A stretch of DNA of 64,000 nucleotides from Pseudoips prasinana (GCA_951640165.1 OX621257.1:12535201-12599200); one strand, 5' to 3'; positions 10,172 through 20,255 are shown, counted from the stretch's first letter. The notes: generated by a model from the sequence alone, not told the origin. Program-made: numbers and translations.

Positions 10172-10241
10172 GCCTAGATCTTTGGGGGAGGCCTTTGTCC
10201 AGCAGTGGACGTCTTTCGGCTGATAAGATAATGATGATGAT
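10172..10241 (+). repeat. RTE-type LINE 3' end with GAT tail
   Basis: AGATCTTTGGGGGAGGCCTT-TGTCCAGCAGTGGACG is the exact 3' coding end of RTE subfamily A, followed by CTGATAAGATAATGATGATG. Only about 70 bp are present. Confidence 0.75.
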
Positions 10242-10344
10242 TCATTTCAATACATTTACACAGTAATTATACTTAAATAAATACGTTAATAAATGAATAA
10301 TCATTCAAAAGGAATGGGCCCGTTATACTTGATAACAATATACA

Positions 10345-10687
10345 CTTTTTAACCTCCGACGCAAAACGACGGGGTGTTATAAGTTTCACGTAGTGTGTCT
10401 GTGTTTGTCTGTGTGTGTATCTGTGTATATGTGGCATCGTAACTCTCGTACGGATGAACAGATTTTGAATATGTTATTTTTGTTTGAAAGGTGAATTTGT
10501 CGGCAGTGTTCTCAACTATGTTTCATGAAAATCGGTCCTAGATGTCGCCGCTACAAAATGGCGGACATCATACTTTTACACACCTCCTTCAATATGGGTA
10601 TCAAATGAAAGAATGAAAGGAAAATATACATTTTATGAAACCGTTCGCTAAATTGATGCATGTGGTGGCCGTTAGTCGATGTAAATA
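10345..10687 (+). repeat. Dispersed repeat with CCGACGCAAAACGACGG
   Basis: Begins AACCTCCGACGCAAAACGAC, then TGTTATAAGTTT, a GTGTCTGTGT run and GATGTCGCCGCTACAAAATG. The last part (CAATATGGGTATCAAATGAAAG) is the reverse complement of a segment of the minisatellite at 21458-22107. A common lepidopteran repeat; its transposon class is not clear to me. Confidence 0.55.
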
Positions 10688-10980
10688 AGGTCCGTTATAA
10701 TAATAATACTGAATTCATACCTTAATATAGACAGAACCATTCAGACAATATGTAGTAAAATATAAATTTCAATACATAATATTAAAAACTTCAACTAAAC
10801 ATAATCTCCTTGACAATAACTTAATACAAGCTAGCTAAATATCACTACCATTATAAAATAAATTGTATAAATGTTTTAACATTCCGTGTACCTAAATATC
10901 TGTAATAATAAGTAACTGGAAATAATAACTGTATTACTACAAACATGTTCTGACTATTTACAAGCGCTTTTTTTTAATAC
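10688..10980 (+). repeat. LINE 3' end fragment, copy 3 of 3 (inverted)
   Basis: Reverse complement of the blocks at 276-620 and 7589-7948: AATATAGACAGAACCATTCA, CTTGACAATAACTTAA, CAAACATGTTCTGACTATTT, ACAAGCGCTTTTTTTT. Confidence 0.6.
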
Positions 10981-11215
10981 CTATTTCTTCTACATTACTT
11001 TTCTATTTTTAACAATATTTAGACGAAATACTATAAGCCTAAATAATAGCCAATAAAGACCGTTTATTAGGGTACTGCGACTAGTTTGCGTAGCTATTGT
11101 TTGAGACCACATTTCATGTCTCGGCTGACACCTTCTGGCTTGATTAATGTCTGAATCACGCCTTGCGGGTATATATAAGTTTGAGGGTATGGTACGAATG
11201 CTACCGGTTAAATCA

Positions 11216-11466
11216 TCTATACTAATATTATAAAGAGGAAACGTTTGTGAGTTTGTGCGGTTGTGACTTTATGAGGTTGTAAGGGATAATGTCTGGATCT
11301 ACTGAACCGATTTTCAAAATTATTTCACTAATAGAAAGCTACGTTATTGTGGAGTGTCATAGGGTATGACTTATCATCATAATTTTTATTTATCTTGAAG
11401 GATTAGGAAAGATAGAAGGGACAAAAATATTTATAACGCGGAACGAAGTCCGCGGGCACTGCTAGT
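11216..11466 (+). mobile_element. Helitron (family a variant), full length
   Basis: Starts TCTATACTAATATTATAAAG, carries GAAACGTTTGTGAGTTTGTG, and ends with the hairpin GCGGAACGAAGTCCGC followed by GGGCACTGCTAGT. These are Helitron-type termini. 251 bp and non-coding; flanked by A/T, as expected for AT-targeted insertion. Confidence 0.75.
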
Positions 11467-11645
11467 ACATTATATACTTTTTAAAGCTCAAGTACTTAAT
11501 TAATGTTTAATAGTTAGTGGATGGAAGTTTGGTTGATGTAACTTCACTTCATGTTACTAACAGTAAAACAAAATTGATACTGTAATTTTTTTGTTATTGT
11601 ATTGTTGGCGTTGAATTTTAAATAGTAAACGAATTTCTTATATAA

Positions 11646-11955
11646 TCTATACATAGAATAAAATCGTAGGAAAGTCAAAACTGAACATTGAATATTTTTT
11701 TAAAAGGTTACTTGGGGCGTGATCTACAATCGATATCGAAGCAAAAAATATAGTTTTTAGAATTTATGTCTGTTTGTCTGTATGTATATCCGGGCTAAAC
11801 TCAAAAAGTACTGCATGGATTTACTTCTTTAGCATGAATATTACTAAGAAGTCGGGTCAACATATAGGCTACATATTATCACGCTATCACTTTCGGGGGA
11901 GGAGCTGTGATAATTATAAAATTTAACACGGTTAAAACCGCGGGGCACAGCTCGT
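11646..11955 (+). mobile_element. Helitron (family b), full length
   Basis: Starts TCTATACATAGAATAAAATC and ends GGTTAAAACCGCGGGGCAC-AGCTCG; the terminal CTRR motif is CTCG here, a one-base change from CTAG. The interior matches the inverse of 5825-6136. Confidence 0.7.
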
Positions 11956-11959
11956 TAAT

Positions 11960-12435
11960 AAATAAAAATATAATAAAATGCGCTTTATTGTACAGACTAA
12001 GTCAAAAATATTAAATGGGCGGTCTTATGGCAATAAATTGAATGAACACAACATGTAAGCCAAACAAATGATATAAATATGAATATGAAACGCTACAAAA
12101 TAACGGTATTTCTTTCTATAAGACTTGCCTGATATGAAACTTCTTATAAATGTATTAATAAGAGAGAAAGTAGCCACAAATCGCTGTCTTAGTGACCATG
12201 TCCTTATAGCGATTAAGCACTAGCTTCTCAGGCTGCTTTTGTAAGTCAAGAATGGTTGGTTATATAGGTACAGACTCGTATGGAACATGTTTTAATAGCT
12301 AGCGCAACATGGCGAAAGTATTTAGTAAAATATTAGTACTTACGCTAGATCTTAGTCATGTAAGTTATAACAGTAGCGAAGTATATTCATTGCGTTAATA
12401 TAATTCAGCGTTAGTAAAAATTATAATATCCTTCA
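11960..12435. repeat. Short LINE 3' end, then unassigned
   Basis: 11970-12035 carries, on the minus strand, CCATAAGACCGCCCATTTAA and GTACAATAAAGCGCATT, the 3' terminus of the LINE family at 36.7-39.5 kb. From 12040 to 12435 nothing is recognised. Confidence 0.4.
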
Positions 12436-12436
12436 T

Positions 12437-12518
12437 ATAACATTATTCACACACGGCCATCTGATCCCTAACTAAGCAGAGCTTGTACTATGGTAACCAG
12501 ATATTCATGTGCATGTAC
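12437..12518 (-). repeat. SINE family A, 3' tail fragment
   Basis: CACACGGCCATCTGATCCCT and AACTAAGCAGAGCTTGTACT are the antisense tail region of SINE A. The following 12530-12555 (CTAAACCAACGAGGC) is a scrap of SINE C head. Confidence 0.65.
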
Positions 12519-12771
12519 ATGCTGCTGCTAAACCAACGAGGCCGTCACTCTAGATGACCAGCATATGAGTGTTTAACATGTTAGTCCAGGTTGAAAATAT
12601 CAGATCATTTGGCAACAGATGTTTATCTATGCCAGAAGTCTACTGGGCGCTGTGAACATCTCTCTCAAACTTGTGTTATACCCATGTCCCGTATGTGCCC
12701 ATACGGTAAAGTAAGTATTATTAACTACAGAAATGACAATCAGCGGTTATATGTATAATTCTTTATTCAAA

Positions 12772-12897
12772 TTTTAGCGAGGCAAACGAGCATGCGGGTT
12801 ACTTGATGCTAAGTAGGTAATCATTGCCGCGCTCACGCTAAACACTTGGACACTCGCTAAACCAGAGGGTCTGCAAGTGTTTCTTGAAGGTTGCCAT
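12772..12897 (+). repeat. AAACGAGCA / TGATG-TAAGT dispersed repeat
   Basis: GCAAACGAGCATGCGGGTTA and GGACACTCGCTAAACCAGAG; related copies are at 36070-36200 and, inverted, at 60640-60765. A frequent lepidopteran repeat, probably the 3' end of a LINE or SINE. Non-coding. Confidence 0.5.
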
Positions 12898-12898
12898 G

Positions 12899-13155
12899 TC
12901 ATCATCATAACAGCTGTAAAAAGTCCACTGCTGAACAAAAGCCTGCCCCAAACTATCATCTTGGGGGGATATGCCATAATCGCCACGATTGGAAGACGGA
13001 TTGGCGATCGCAGTAAGAAGGTCATAGTACCTACTCAGTAAGAAGCTGCTGCCCGTCATCTGGTAGATATTTCCTCGGGTCGACTTCGATGCAACGGGAT
13101 AAGATAAGATTCTGATATTCGCTGCCGTCACCACACAGCAAGCCATGTCCTACCG
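12899..13155 (-). repeat. RTE-type LINE 3' fragment, subfamily B
   Basis: CATCATCATAACAGCTGTAA then AAGTCCACTGCTGAACAAAA; on the minus strand this ends like subfamily A (coding for Ala-Phe-Val-Gln-Gln-Trp-Thr) but with different bases. Copies are at 22640-22895 and 53180-53412, and a plus-strand piece at 13250-13345. The 83- and 102-codon minus frames here are its decayed coding and 3' sequence. Confidence 0.6.
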
Positions 13156-13249
13156 TTCCGTTACCTCCGCAGTTAACAGAGAAAAGGATCACCCCGTCTC
13201 ATCCTGTGGAGGGCGTAGAAATCGTCCCGAGGGAATACCTACCGTAGAA

Positions 13250-13345
13250 CGGGCAGCAGCGTTTTTTGTGAGCTATGACCATCAAACTGCGATCGCCAAC
13301 CCGTCTGCCAAGCGTGGCGATTATGGTATATCCCCCATTCTTTGA
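13250..13345 (+). repeat. RTE subfamily B fragment (inverted)
   Basis: GACCATCAAACTGCGATCGC-CAACCCGTCTGCCAAGCG is the inverse of the block at 12960-13030, in the opposite orientation to the neighbouring copy. Confidence 0.55.
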
Positions 13346-13371
13346 TCATATTATAATAATAATAACATTGA

Positions 13372-13752
13372 TCATATAATAATAATAATAATGTCCTCCT
13401 AGCCGAATTCGGTCACGGCGGCCAGTCTCAACAGAGATTGGCCATCTGCGCGGGACATATTATAGTGCTCAAGTGTGTTCGCAAACACAGGAGCACTTTC
13501 TATTCCATCACGATCCGATGGGACGCCTTAGCTACGACCGGAAAGAGGCCAGGCACAGGACCAACGGCTTTACGTGCTCTCCGCGGCACGGGGTATAATA
13601 CCGCCAACTCCCAGACTTCGGGCTGATGCTGAGAAATTTTTCATTTTACAGAAAAGTCCTAAAATCACGTTTGGCCCGACCCAGGATTTGAACCCAGGAC
13701 CTCAATAACTGCGGGTGAACACGCTACCGCTAGACCAACGAGGCAGTCCATT
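13372..13752 (-). mobile_element. tRNA-derived SINE, family C, full length
   Basis: On the minus strand: head TGCCTCGTTGGTCTAGCGGT (from 13747), box B-like GTTCAAATCCTGGGTCGGGC, body with GGGAGTTGGCGGTATTATAC, GATGGAATAGAAAGTGCTCC and ACTATAATATGTCCCGCGC, ending ATTCGGCTAGGAGGACATTA plus TTA repeats. About 380 bp; the longest copy of this family in the window. Internal plus-strand open frames are shadows. Confidence 0.85.
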
Positions 13753-14160
13753 ATCACATTATATTAACCATTTTAACTATAACATACTACATAACTAGTG
13801 AATGTGAGGCATGATATATAAAAGGGGCAGAGTGCTTGGTGTACACTTACAAAAATAAACTAATTTCAATAGGTATAAATTATTATTATTCCCTTATTTC
13901 ACAACCAAAATATAGAATTATCGAAATACATTTTTCTTCTCGCTTAATAATTTTCGTTTGGTATAATTTGGCAGGCGGCCCCGTGGGACGTCCATGTAAT
14001 TTAAAAATAATTTATCTCCAGTGTTGATGTAGAAAGAGGGTCGCATCGGAAGCGATCGAATTATTAAGGATTATGATTTACTAGTTTTGATGGTTAACCT
14101 TTTGTCTTTGCTGATGATGATGGGCGGCCCTTTGGCTCTACCGGCTAAATCGCCAAACAT
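13753..14160. other. Unassigned
   Basis: No recognised gene or repeat; AT-rich with one GC-richer patch at 13970-13995. Confidence 0.4.
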
Positions 14161-14166
14161 CGTTCT

Positions 14167-14311
14167 AATAAATAAAGGTTAAAAATTACTTAATTAATCG
14201 TTAAATCGGCTTCAACGTTGACAATCGATTACGGACCATTCATGACGTCACATGTGTTACAGGAAACCGATTTAACGATTGCTTAAGTGATTTTTAACAT
14301 TTATTTATTTG
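14167..14311. mobile_element. Palindromic MITE, ~43 bp arms
   Basis: The left arm (AATAAATAAAGGTTAAAAAT, then TCGTTAAATCGG) is the imperfect reverse complement of the right arm (CCGATTTAACGATTGCTTAA, then TTAACATTTATTTATT). The ~55 bp loop includes GACGTCACATGTG. Non-coding. The arms suggest a fold-back miniature element; the superfamily is undetermined because no target duplication is clear. Confidence 0.65.
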
Positions 14312-14579
14312 AACGCCATTCACGAAAACGATGTAAGGCGACTTAGCCAGTAGATCCTCTGTTGTGTGACATACCTATGACGACCCTCTGGCGCCTTCCT
14401 ATTTTCAAACATTAGTGGAAACGCTGGTGCTTGTATACTTGAATAACTAACGAATCCAACTTGAATTAAGACTGCTGAACGACGTAAATACTAGACTAAC
14501 TGAACGCGCACAAATCCGCGCCGAACGCGCACGCGCCGCAATCATCTAATTTCCACATGGTCTCGTGCGCGTTGAGTGT

Positions 14580-14708
14580 ACGCGGGGCGCAGCGGCTAAG
14601 ACAGTCGCCTCGCCGCTTTGTGTCGTAGGTTCGAGTACCGCGTCGGACAACTATTTGTGTGACCCACAAAAAGTTGTTCTGAGTCTGGATGTAATTTGTG
14701 TCCGTCTA
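14580..14708 (+). mobile_element. tRNA-derived SINE, family D, 5' part
   Basis: CGGGGCGCAGCGGCTAAGAC is a box A-like head, GTAGGTTCGAGTACC is box B, then ACAACTATTTGTGTGACCC and CTGAGTCTGGATGTAA. The SINE ends exactly where the next Helitron starts. Related heads lie at 44365-44460 and 55045-55160. Confidence 0.65.
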
Positions 14709-15058
14709 TCCTACTAATATTATAAACGCGAAAGTTTGTAAGTATGGATGGATGTTAGTTACTCTTTCACGTAAAAACTACTGAATGGATTTTGATGATA
14801 ATATTATACATCAGAATAACACATAGGCTACAATTTATAAAGATATTGTGTTTATTGTCCAAAATATGACGATAAGTGTCAAGTAAGTAGGAAAAAATCT
14901 ACAGTCTGCGAGCTATTCCGACGTGCATTGCCAAAACCGCTAGAGGTACATATCCTACTAATATTATAAATGCGAAAGTTAGTGATATGGATGTATGTTT
15001 GTTACTCTTTTACACCAAAACTACTTTTACGTGGGTGAAATCGCGGGGCATAGCTAGT
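14709..15058 (+). mobile_element. Helitron (family a), composite full length
   Basis: Starts TCCTACTAATATTATAAACG and ends with the GTGGGTGAAATCGCGGGGC hairpin and CTAGT. A second, internal 5' terminus (TCCTACTAATATTATAAATG) occurs at about 14952, so the copy contains two 5' ends and one 3' end. 40075-40447 has the same composite structure. Confidence 0.8.
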
Positions 15059-15334
15059 TAGGTATATGTTTGTAATGTACGCCGCGATACAGGGATTAGA
15101 TTTATCTTGTGCGGACGTTGTGTTTCTAAAAAAAAAGAATAGGTGCGCGTTGATGCATACTATTTCATATAAAGATTTATAAAATGCGATGACTAAGGCG
15201 TGTGCGGCTCATTCGGCGCGGACCTGTGTGCGTTCACCTTTATGGCAACTAACTACACATATATTTTAATGGTTGGAGTCGATTAGTTGAATAAAATAAT
15301 TGACCGGAGCCCCATGTTTCGGTGAAGAATAAAA
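15059..15334. other. Unassigned
   Basis: No recognised gene or repeat. The only feature is a modest GC-rich patch at 15185-15240. Confidence 0.4.
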
Positions 15335-15635
15335 GTCATTATTAATATAATCAGATACAAGAGTCTATAACAAATTAGTCATTATTAATATAATCAGATA
15401 CAAGAGTCTATAACAAATTAGTCATTATTAATATAATCAGATACAAGAGTCTATAACAAATTAGTCATTATTAATATAATCAGATACAAGAGTCTATAAC
15501 AAATTAGTCATTATTAATATAATCAGATACAAGAGTCTATAACAAATTAGTCATTATTAATATAATCAGATACAAGAGTCTATAACAAATTAGTCATTAT
15601 TAATATAATCAGATACAAGAGTCTATAACAAATTA
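15335..15635. repeat. Perfect tandem array, 7 x 43 bp
   Basis: The 43 bp unit begins GTCATTATTAATATAATCAG, continues ATACAAGAGTCTATAACAAA and ends TTA. It is repeated seven times with no difference I can see (7 x 43 = 301 bp). The unit has no open frame of note and does not recur elsewhere in the window. Perfect identity implies recent expansion or homogenisation. Confidence 0.95.
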
Positions 15636-15778
15636 GATTTATAGTTTAGTTATTGTTAAACTTCAATAACATGTGCATATATTTGAGTCATATATCATAT
15701 GAACAATTGTTTAACTTTGAAATTAGTTGTTTATGGCTGTAGACTAATCGTTCTCCTCATTAATCACGATGATAAGAT

Positions 15779-16042
15779 CACGTTGGTAGATGCTTGCTTG
15801 TCACGCCGCAGGTCGTGGTTTCGGTTTCCACCCAGGACAGATATTTGTGTGAATGAACATATCTGTTCTTCCTGAGTCTGGGTGTAATTATTATTATAAG
15901 TATGTATTTACGAAAGAAAAGTAGTATACCTAATATATAGTATATCAGGTATCTAGGTAGTTTCCATAGTACAAGCTCTGCTTGGTTTGTGATCAGATGG
16001 CCGTGTGTGAATACTATCCCAGGACATAATTATTAATATTAC
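15779..16042 (+). mobile_element. tRNA-derived SINE, family A, near full length
   Basis: Head ACGTTGGTAGATGCTTGCTT, box B GGTTTCGGTTTCC (altered), body TGAACATATCTGTTCTTCC, AGTATGTATTTACGAAAG, tail CAAGCTCTGCTTGGTTTGTG and CTATCCCAGGACATAATTAT. 5' end slightly truncated. Confidence 0.8.
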
Positions 16043-16043
16043 T

Positions 16044-17300
16044 TAGGGCCTATGCACACCATGTTTCTTAAACGCGCCGTTTGTAGCGATACAGACGCGA
16101 TACGCACGCAAGTCAGACGGCTGCGTACCCATTGGACCTACAAGATTGGACCCTCTATCGCAAAAGTACCCGTTCAACCTCATTTTAAGTCCCTTTGGGC
16201 CTTCTTTAAAATATAATAATCAATGTGCCCATTGGACCTCTTTTTAAGTACCCTTTGGACCTTCAAAATGAAAACTACTAAAGATGAATGTTGGACCTCT
16301 ATTCTAATACCTTTTGGACCTTAATAAAATATGTTTTTATTTAGTATTCGCCGGGCGTTATTTTAGTAAAAAAAGATACAGTTGTGTTGAAAATGTTTAA
16401 CCAGAATTCTAATAATTAGGCAAAATAGCATAAGCGAATACAGGCACACTAACAACAAACAGCAATCCGTGGTCAGTAGAAGAAACACAAGAAATTATAG
16501 TGAAACTATATTTCTTGAAAATTTACAGGTGTGTAATAGATAAATATTTTAAAATACCCCAAGTATAAATAGGAGTTTTCTTAGGTTTTAGTAACAAATT
16601 TCGTTTAGTTAAATTGTACGATAATACTGTGATTTTAATGATTGATCTGTATTTATAGCTAATAACATTTTTGTTTTTGAAAAGCTTATCTTAATGTAAG
16701 GCAAAACGATAGTTTATTATAATTATCTGCGAGATTTTATGATAAAAAAATATGATAATTTTATTAAGTGTACTTAGTTTACATGGGTAAAAATAAGACT
16801 GATTTTAACATTTGTTCAGTGTTTCTTTCTTTCAAAATGTGATATAAACATTCTAAATTAATATATTGCATGCATTTTTATGTATACGGTCTTGAAGATC
16901 TGTCAAATTAGAAAAATGTAACTGGAATATGTGATTTTATTTGTTACATAACGTTGTGATCTTTTATATTTTTGATTAAAACATTGATTTATATTGTAGT
17001 GTTTTATTTTTGATAAGGGGTGTCACTTTTGTGCGCGAGTGTATTTTAGCTTTTTATACGAAGACATGTGAATGAGGTCCAACAGAACACGTTGCTTAAT
17101 AGAGGGTCTAATAGGTAATCAAGTATAGACAACATCCAAGTTTGAAGGTCCAAACGGTACAAAGGGTCATCTTTGTAGACGAGGTCCAAACTAGGAGGTC
17201 CTACGGGTACGTAGCCAGTCAGACGCAACCTGTAGATCTTTGCACATCTGTATAAATTTGAATACGCATTTGAATCGATACAGACGCGCTGGAATTTATT
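16044..17300 (+). mobile_element. GC-rich CACACCA-type MITE, split by a DNA transposon
   Basis: GCCTATGCACACCATGTTTC, AAACGCGCCGTTTGTAGCG and GATACAGACGCGAT (16048-16118) resume after the inserted element at 17225 (GCAACCTGTAGATCTTTGCA) and continue to about 17300 with CGATACAGACGCGCTGG. Related to 33985-34126 and 18590-18805, where GTGCACACC/GGTGTGCAC ends are visible. Non-coding. Confidence 0.55.
16119..17216. mobile_element. Non-autonomous hAT-like element, 1098 bp, 8 bp TSD
   Basis: Flanked by the perfect 8 bp duplication AGTCAGAC (16111-16118 and 17217-17224). Terminal inverted repeats: left GGCTGCGTACCCATTGGACC, right (reverse complement) GGCTACGTACCCGTAGGACC. Further inverted copies of the core TTGGACC/GGTCCAA lie within ~200 bp of each end: left at 16196, 16232, 16253, 16286 and 16312, right near 17076, 17148 and 17182. 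Subterminal motif clusters of this kind are known transposase-binding sites in hAT elements. The interior is AT-rich with no transposase ORF. An 8 bp TSD fits hAT; P elements also make 8 bp. Confidence 0.8.
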
Positions 17301-17309
17301 TTTTCCGTT

Positions 17310-17665
17310 TACATTACGTTACGTTTCCGGTAAGAGAGCGTTGTGGTGTGAAAGAGGATGTAGTCACAAAGATTGAAAAAGGCATGCTGAGATGGTTTGG
17401 CCATTTAGAAAGGATGAATGAAAGAAGATTGACAAAAGAAGTATACCTGGCCTGTGTGAATGGGACAACTGGAAGGGGAAGACCACGTCGAACATTCTCT
17501 GACCAAATTGGAGATGTTCTCAAGAAAGGGCAGGTCAGAAGTACCCTAAACCGGCGAGCATGTATGAAGAATATAATGACAGTAATCGAGGCAAAAGAAG
17601 TATGCAAAGATCGTGACAAATGGAAATCCGTTGTCTCTGCCTACCCCTCTGGGAAACAGGCGTGA
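17310..17665 (+). pseudogene. LINE reverse transcriptase C-terminal fragment
   Basis: From about 17325 the frame ending at 17665 reads as the C-terminal domain of an insect non-LTR reverse transcriptase: [11 protein letters not shown], then [21 protein letters not shown], and a final Tyr-Pro-Ser-Gly-Lys-Gln-Ala. About 113 codons are intact, but the catalytic RT domain is absent (5' truncation), and a GTATGTATGTGTATG run follows the stop. The first ~30 codons of the open frame belong to the upstream MITE. Not functional alone. Confidence 0.8.
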
Positions 17666-17689
17666 GTCTATGTATGTATGTGTATGTAC

Positions 17690-18110
17690 GTTTCCGGTCC
17701 ACAAAACTGGATATAGACTACGTTGGATAAGATAACATCGATTTATAAAAAAATTAAGTCTATACCCTAATCTGATCTAGACATAGCTTCCTAAATAAAA
17801 AAAAACCTTAACCTATCTTAAGGGCTACTTATTCTAAGTTTAGACAAAACTATTACCTATCCTATAATAGTTAGTAAAATATTATAATCATATTTTGAGT
17901 TTATGCTTAAGTGAGGCAAAAGAACAATTGAATATATCAATATCATTTTGATTGCATTGCAACCTTTTGACATTCGGTAGGTAGGTGAATGGGTGCCGAT
18001 ATTAGTCCTACAGCTGGTAAACTAAAAGTTTTATAATTGCACAAACGACTACTGCGCGAGGAACATAAAAAATTACGTTCGAGTGTACATTCTTAATACG
18101 TACGTCATTA
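17690..18110. other. Unassigned AT-rich sequence
   Basis: No recognised repeat or coding sequence. Confidence 0.4.
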
Positions 18111-18293
18111 TTACATCACAAGCTTTTGTCGTAAGTTTAAAGTTGCGACTTTGTAGTGCGACAACCTATACTGGTAGGATGTAAAAGAACGACATTTGTT
18201 GCCGGTGGATGACAGATAGTATAAAAATCTCTTTTGAACACGCTCAATATACGATCTGAGTGGACTTGATAACCTGGGCTCCAGATGGTACAA
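18111..18293 (-). pseudogene. Small LINE RT C-terminal fragment
   Basis: The 60-codon minus-strand frame contains Ile-Glu-Arg-Val-Gln-Lys-Arg-Phe-Leu-Tyr-Tyr-Leu, then Ser-Tyr-Gln-Tyr-Arg-Leu-Ser-His-Tyr-Lys-Val. This resembles the thumb/C-terminal region of jockey-like reverse transcriptases (IxxxQKRFLxxL). Too short to be active; the assignment rests on these two motifs only. Confidence 0.5.
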
Positions 18294-18589
18294 AAGTATT
18301 CAAGGATATTTCGCACAATAGAGTCATATATAATTATTGTTAATTTTCATTTTTAAGCAGAACCTCGTCAACAATAACAAGATGGTGTTAGTCGAGACAG
18401 CATTGATTGCATGCGCTTTGTTATTCATTAAAAAAAAAGGAAGAAAAAAAATAGCGACGTTTTTGGGTGCACCCATTTACAAGCGAGAGAATATTGTGTA
18501 GTTTAGAAAATTAATCACATAGAGGACATGAAAAACAAAATTGCGAATTGTTACTGTTGTTCTAGCGAAGATTCACACTTCCCATCGCG

Positions 18590-18845
18590 ATCGTAGCGGG
18601 CGAAACCCCGCCCGTAGGGTAGGCGCGCGCGCTAGCGGTCGCATCGGTGTCGCGCGTTCGCGAATCGATACAAACGCGATGCTAACGCGCGTGTGTATCG
18701 ATACAGAGGCATCGGTGCCGCGCGTTTGTATCGATTCAAACGACAACAAACTCTGTATGATAAAAGCGCGCCGTCAACGCGCCAAAAAACGGGGTGTGCA
18801 CAGGCTCTTATAGTTGTCTCGTTGGTCTAGCAGTAGCGTGTACAA
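18590..18845. mobile_element. GC-rich CACACC-type MITE, then SINE C head
   Basis: 18590-18805 is unusually GC-rich for the window, has repeated CGATACA(A/G)ACGCG motifs and ends AACGGGGTGTGCACAGGCTC, the terminus shared with 33985-34126. It is followed by GTCTCGTTGGTCTAGCAGTA (18822-18841), a SINE C head fragment. The 90-codon arginine-rich open frame across it arises from the GC repeats and is not a gene. Confidence 0.5.
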
Positions 18846-19556
18846 TGTCAGATGATATTACTTCGTTATGATGGCCTTTACACTCGTATTATTCTTTAGT
18901 GCATCATGACCACAATATGATTAGCTGCGAGCGGTTTGAAGGCTTCTTTCATCTTGGTGCATTAATGGAGACCAGCATAAAGGATGTTAGTATTATATGA
19001 ACATCTCGGAGTATTGTGTACGGAAAAATTGTTCACTTTGATTTTGGATAGTGGCCATTTTCTACCACCACACCATACTACACATGATAAATCACATATC
19101 AACGTAACAGAAAATGAAATAGTATGTAATCAGACTTATACATTTTTTTGGTAAGGTAGGGTTAAATCCTACGTATGCCACCTGCAAATAGTGTCTGCGG
19201 GTGGCTATGAGTGCTATGACGGAAACGCACCGACTAAACCTACCTGCCGTGGACTTCTTCTGGCGCCTGATGGGGGAGCCTCGGGACACGGGTATGCTGC
19301 TTCGGTGCTTATGCGCCATGTCCCTGGGGTTCGGGACACGTAGATACATTGAAAGAGCTCTGGGTTGCCTTTCTTATTTGCCGACTCATGCCAGTTCGGC
19401 ACAGCGACTGCGCTAATCGGATTTATCTAAATTAAACGAACGCTGAGTCTATTGTGATATAAAGAACCGTCTATTTTGGTTGGTCGGGTTTGTCCATTAT
19501 TCCCGCTTTGAATGATACTTAAATTCTCAAATAAGAAGTAGTGAAATAATAATAAT
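18846..19556. other. Unassigned; GC-richer island at 19190-19420
   Basis: Overlapping open frames of 62-85 codons on both strands at 19092-19416 reflect the GC-rich island. None has a recognisable domain, and their mutual overlap argues against coding. It may be an unrecognised SINE or LINE piece. Confidence 0.35.
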
Positions 19557-19558
19557 AT

Positions 19559-19722
19559 CTTGGCTCATTATCCACACTCGGCCATCTGATCCCAAACTAA
19601 GCAGAGCTTGTACTATGGAGACCAGATGACTGATATACTACAATACTAGTTTTCTTTTGGAAAAAAAATATTAAACCCAGACTCAGGGCAAACAGACATG
19701 ATCATGCACACACATATCTGCG
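19559..19722 (-). mobile_element. SINE family A, 3' two-thirds
   Basis: Antisense tail CGGCCATCTGATCCCAAACT and AGCAGAGCTTGTACTATGGA, body CTAGTTTTCTTTTGGAAA, then AGACTCAGGGCAAACAGACA and GCACACACATATCTG. The tRNA head is missing. Confidence 0.75.
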
Positions 19723-19725
19723 GAT

Positions 19726-20253
19726 CACGGCACCTGATCACAAATTAAGCGAAGCTTGTAGTATGGAAATCAGATAACTGGGTATACTACATACACTACT
19801 TTTCTTTTGGAACGAAGTTCCTTATCGCGCATTGTGACAGAGGGCTAGGCGGAAAAAATTCTTACGGAAAGTTGTCACGACACTTTTTGCAGCTGTGCGG
19901 CGAGCGTATGTTTCACTGTCTGTCTGTCTCTCTCTCTCTTATAGAAAGCAAGCCAGATATTTTCATTTCTATTTCGCATTGAACAGTGTGGTGTCGCGAC
20001 GATTATTTTTGTTGAGTGTATACAGGTTTTTTGTACATAATAAATAATAAGAAATAACTTCGTTCCATCCGGGTGTCCCTTGACACCTCTCAAGTTTTTG
20101 TAAATACATATCTACTCATATATAGATAATTACACTCAGACACAGGACAAACAGCCATGTTCATGCGCACATATATCTGTCCTGGATGGGAATCGGATCG
20201 ACGATCTGTGGCGTGAAAGGCAAGTATCTGCCAATCACGCCAACCGGCCCGTA
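19726..20253 (-). mobile_element. SINE family A, full length but split
   Basis: The 3' part is 19726-19811 (CACCTGATCACAAATTAAGC, TGTAGTATGGAAATCAGATA, ACACTACTTTTCTTTT). The 5' part is 20096-20253 (TTTGTAAATACATATCTACT, CACAGGACAAACAGCCATGT, and the head, antisense, CTGCCAATCACGCCAACCGG). Together they form one complete SINE; ~285 bp of foreign sequence separates them. Confidence 0.75.
19812..20095. mobile_element. Insertion with GGAACGAAGTT inverted ends
   Basis: It lies inside a SINE. It begins GGAACGAAGTTCCTTATCGC, and near the other end has AATAACTTCGTTCC (20054-20067), giving an 11 bp inverted pair GGAACGAAGTT/AACTTCGTTCC. The remaining 28 bp (ATCCGGGTGTCCCTTGACAC) lie outside that pair. 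A TCTGTCTGTCTCTCTCTCTC run is internal. Probably a non-autonomous DNA element; no clean target duplication. Confidence 0.5.
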
Positions 20254-20255
20254 AA

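Noticed and set aside
15335..15635. CRISPR-like array
   Set aside because: The units are contiguous 43 bp tandem copies with no unique spacers, in eukaryotic DNA.
18541..18813. Arginine-rich 90-codon open frame
   Set aside because: Produced by the GC-rich MITE repeats; no domain and no conserved frame.
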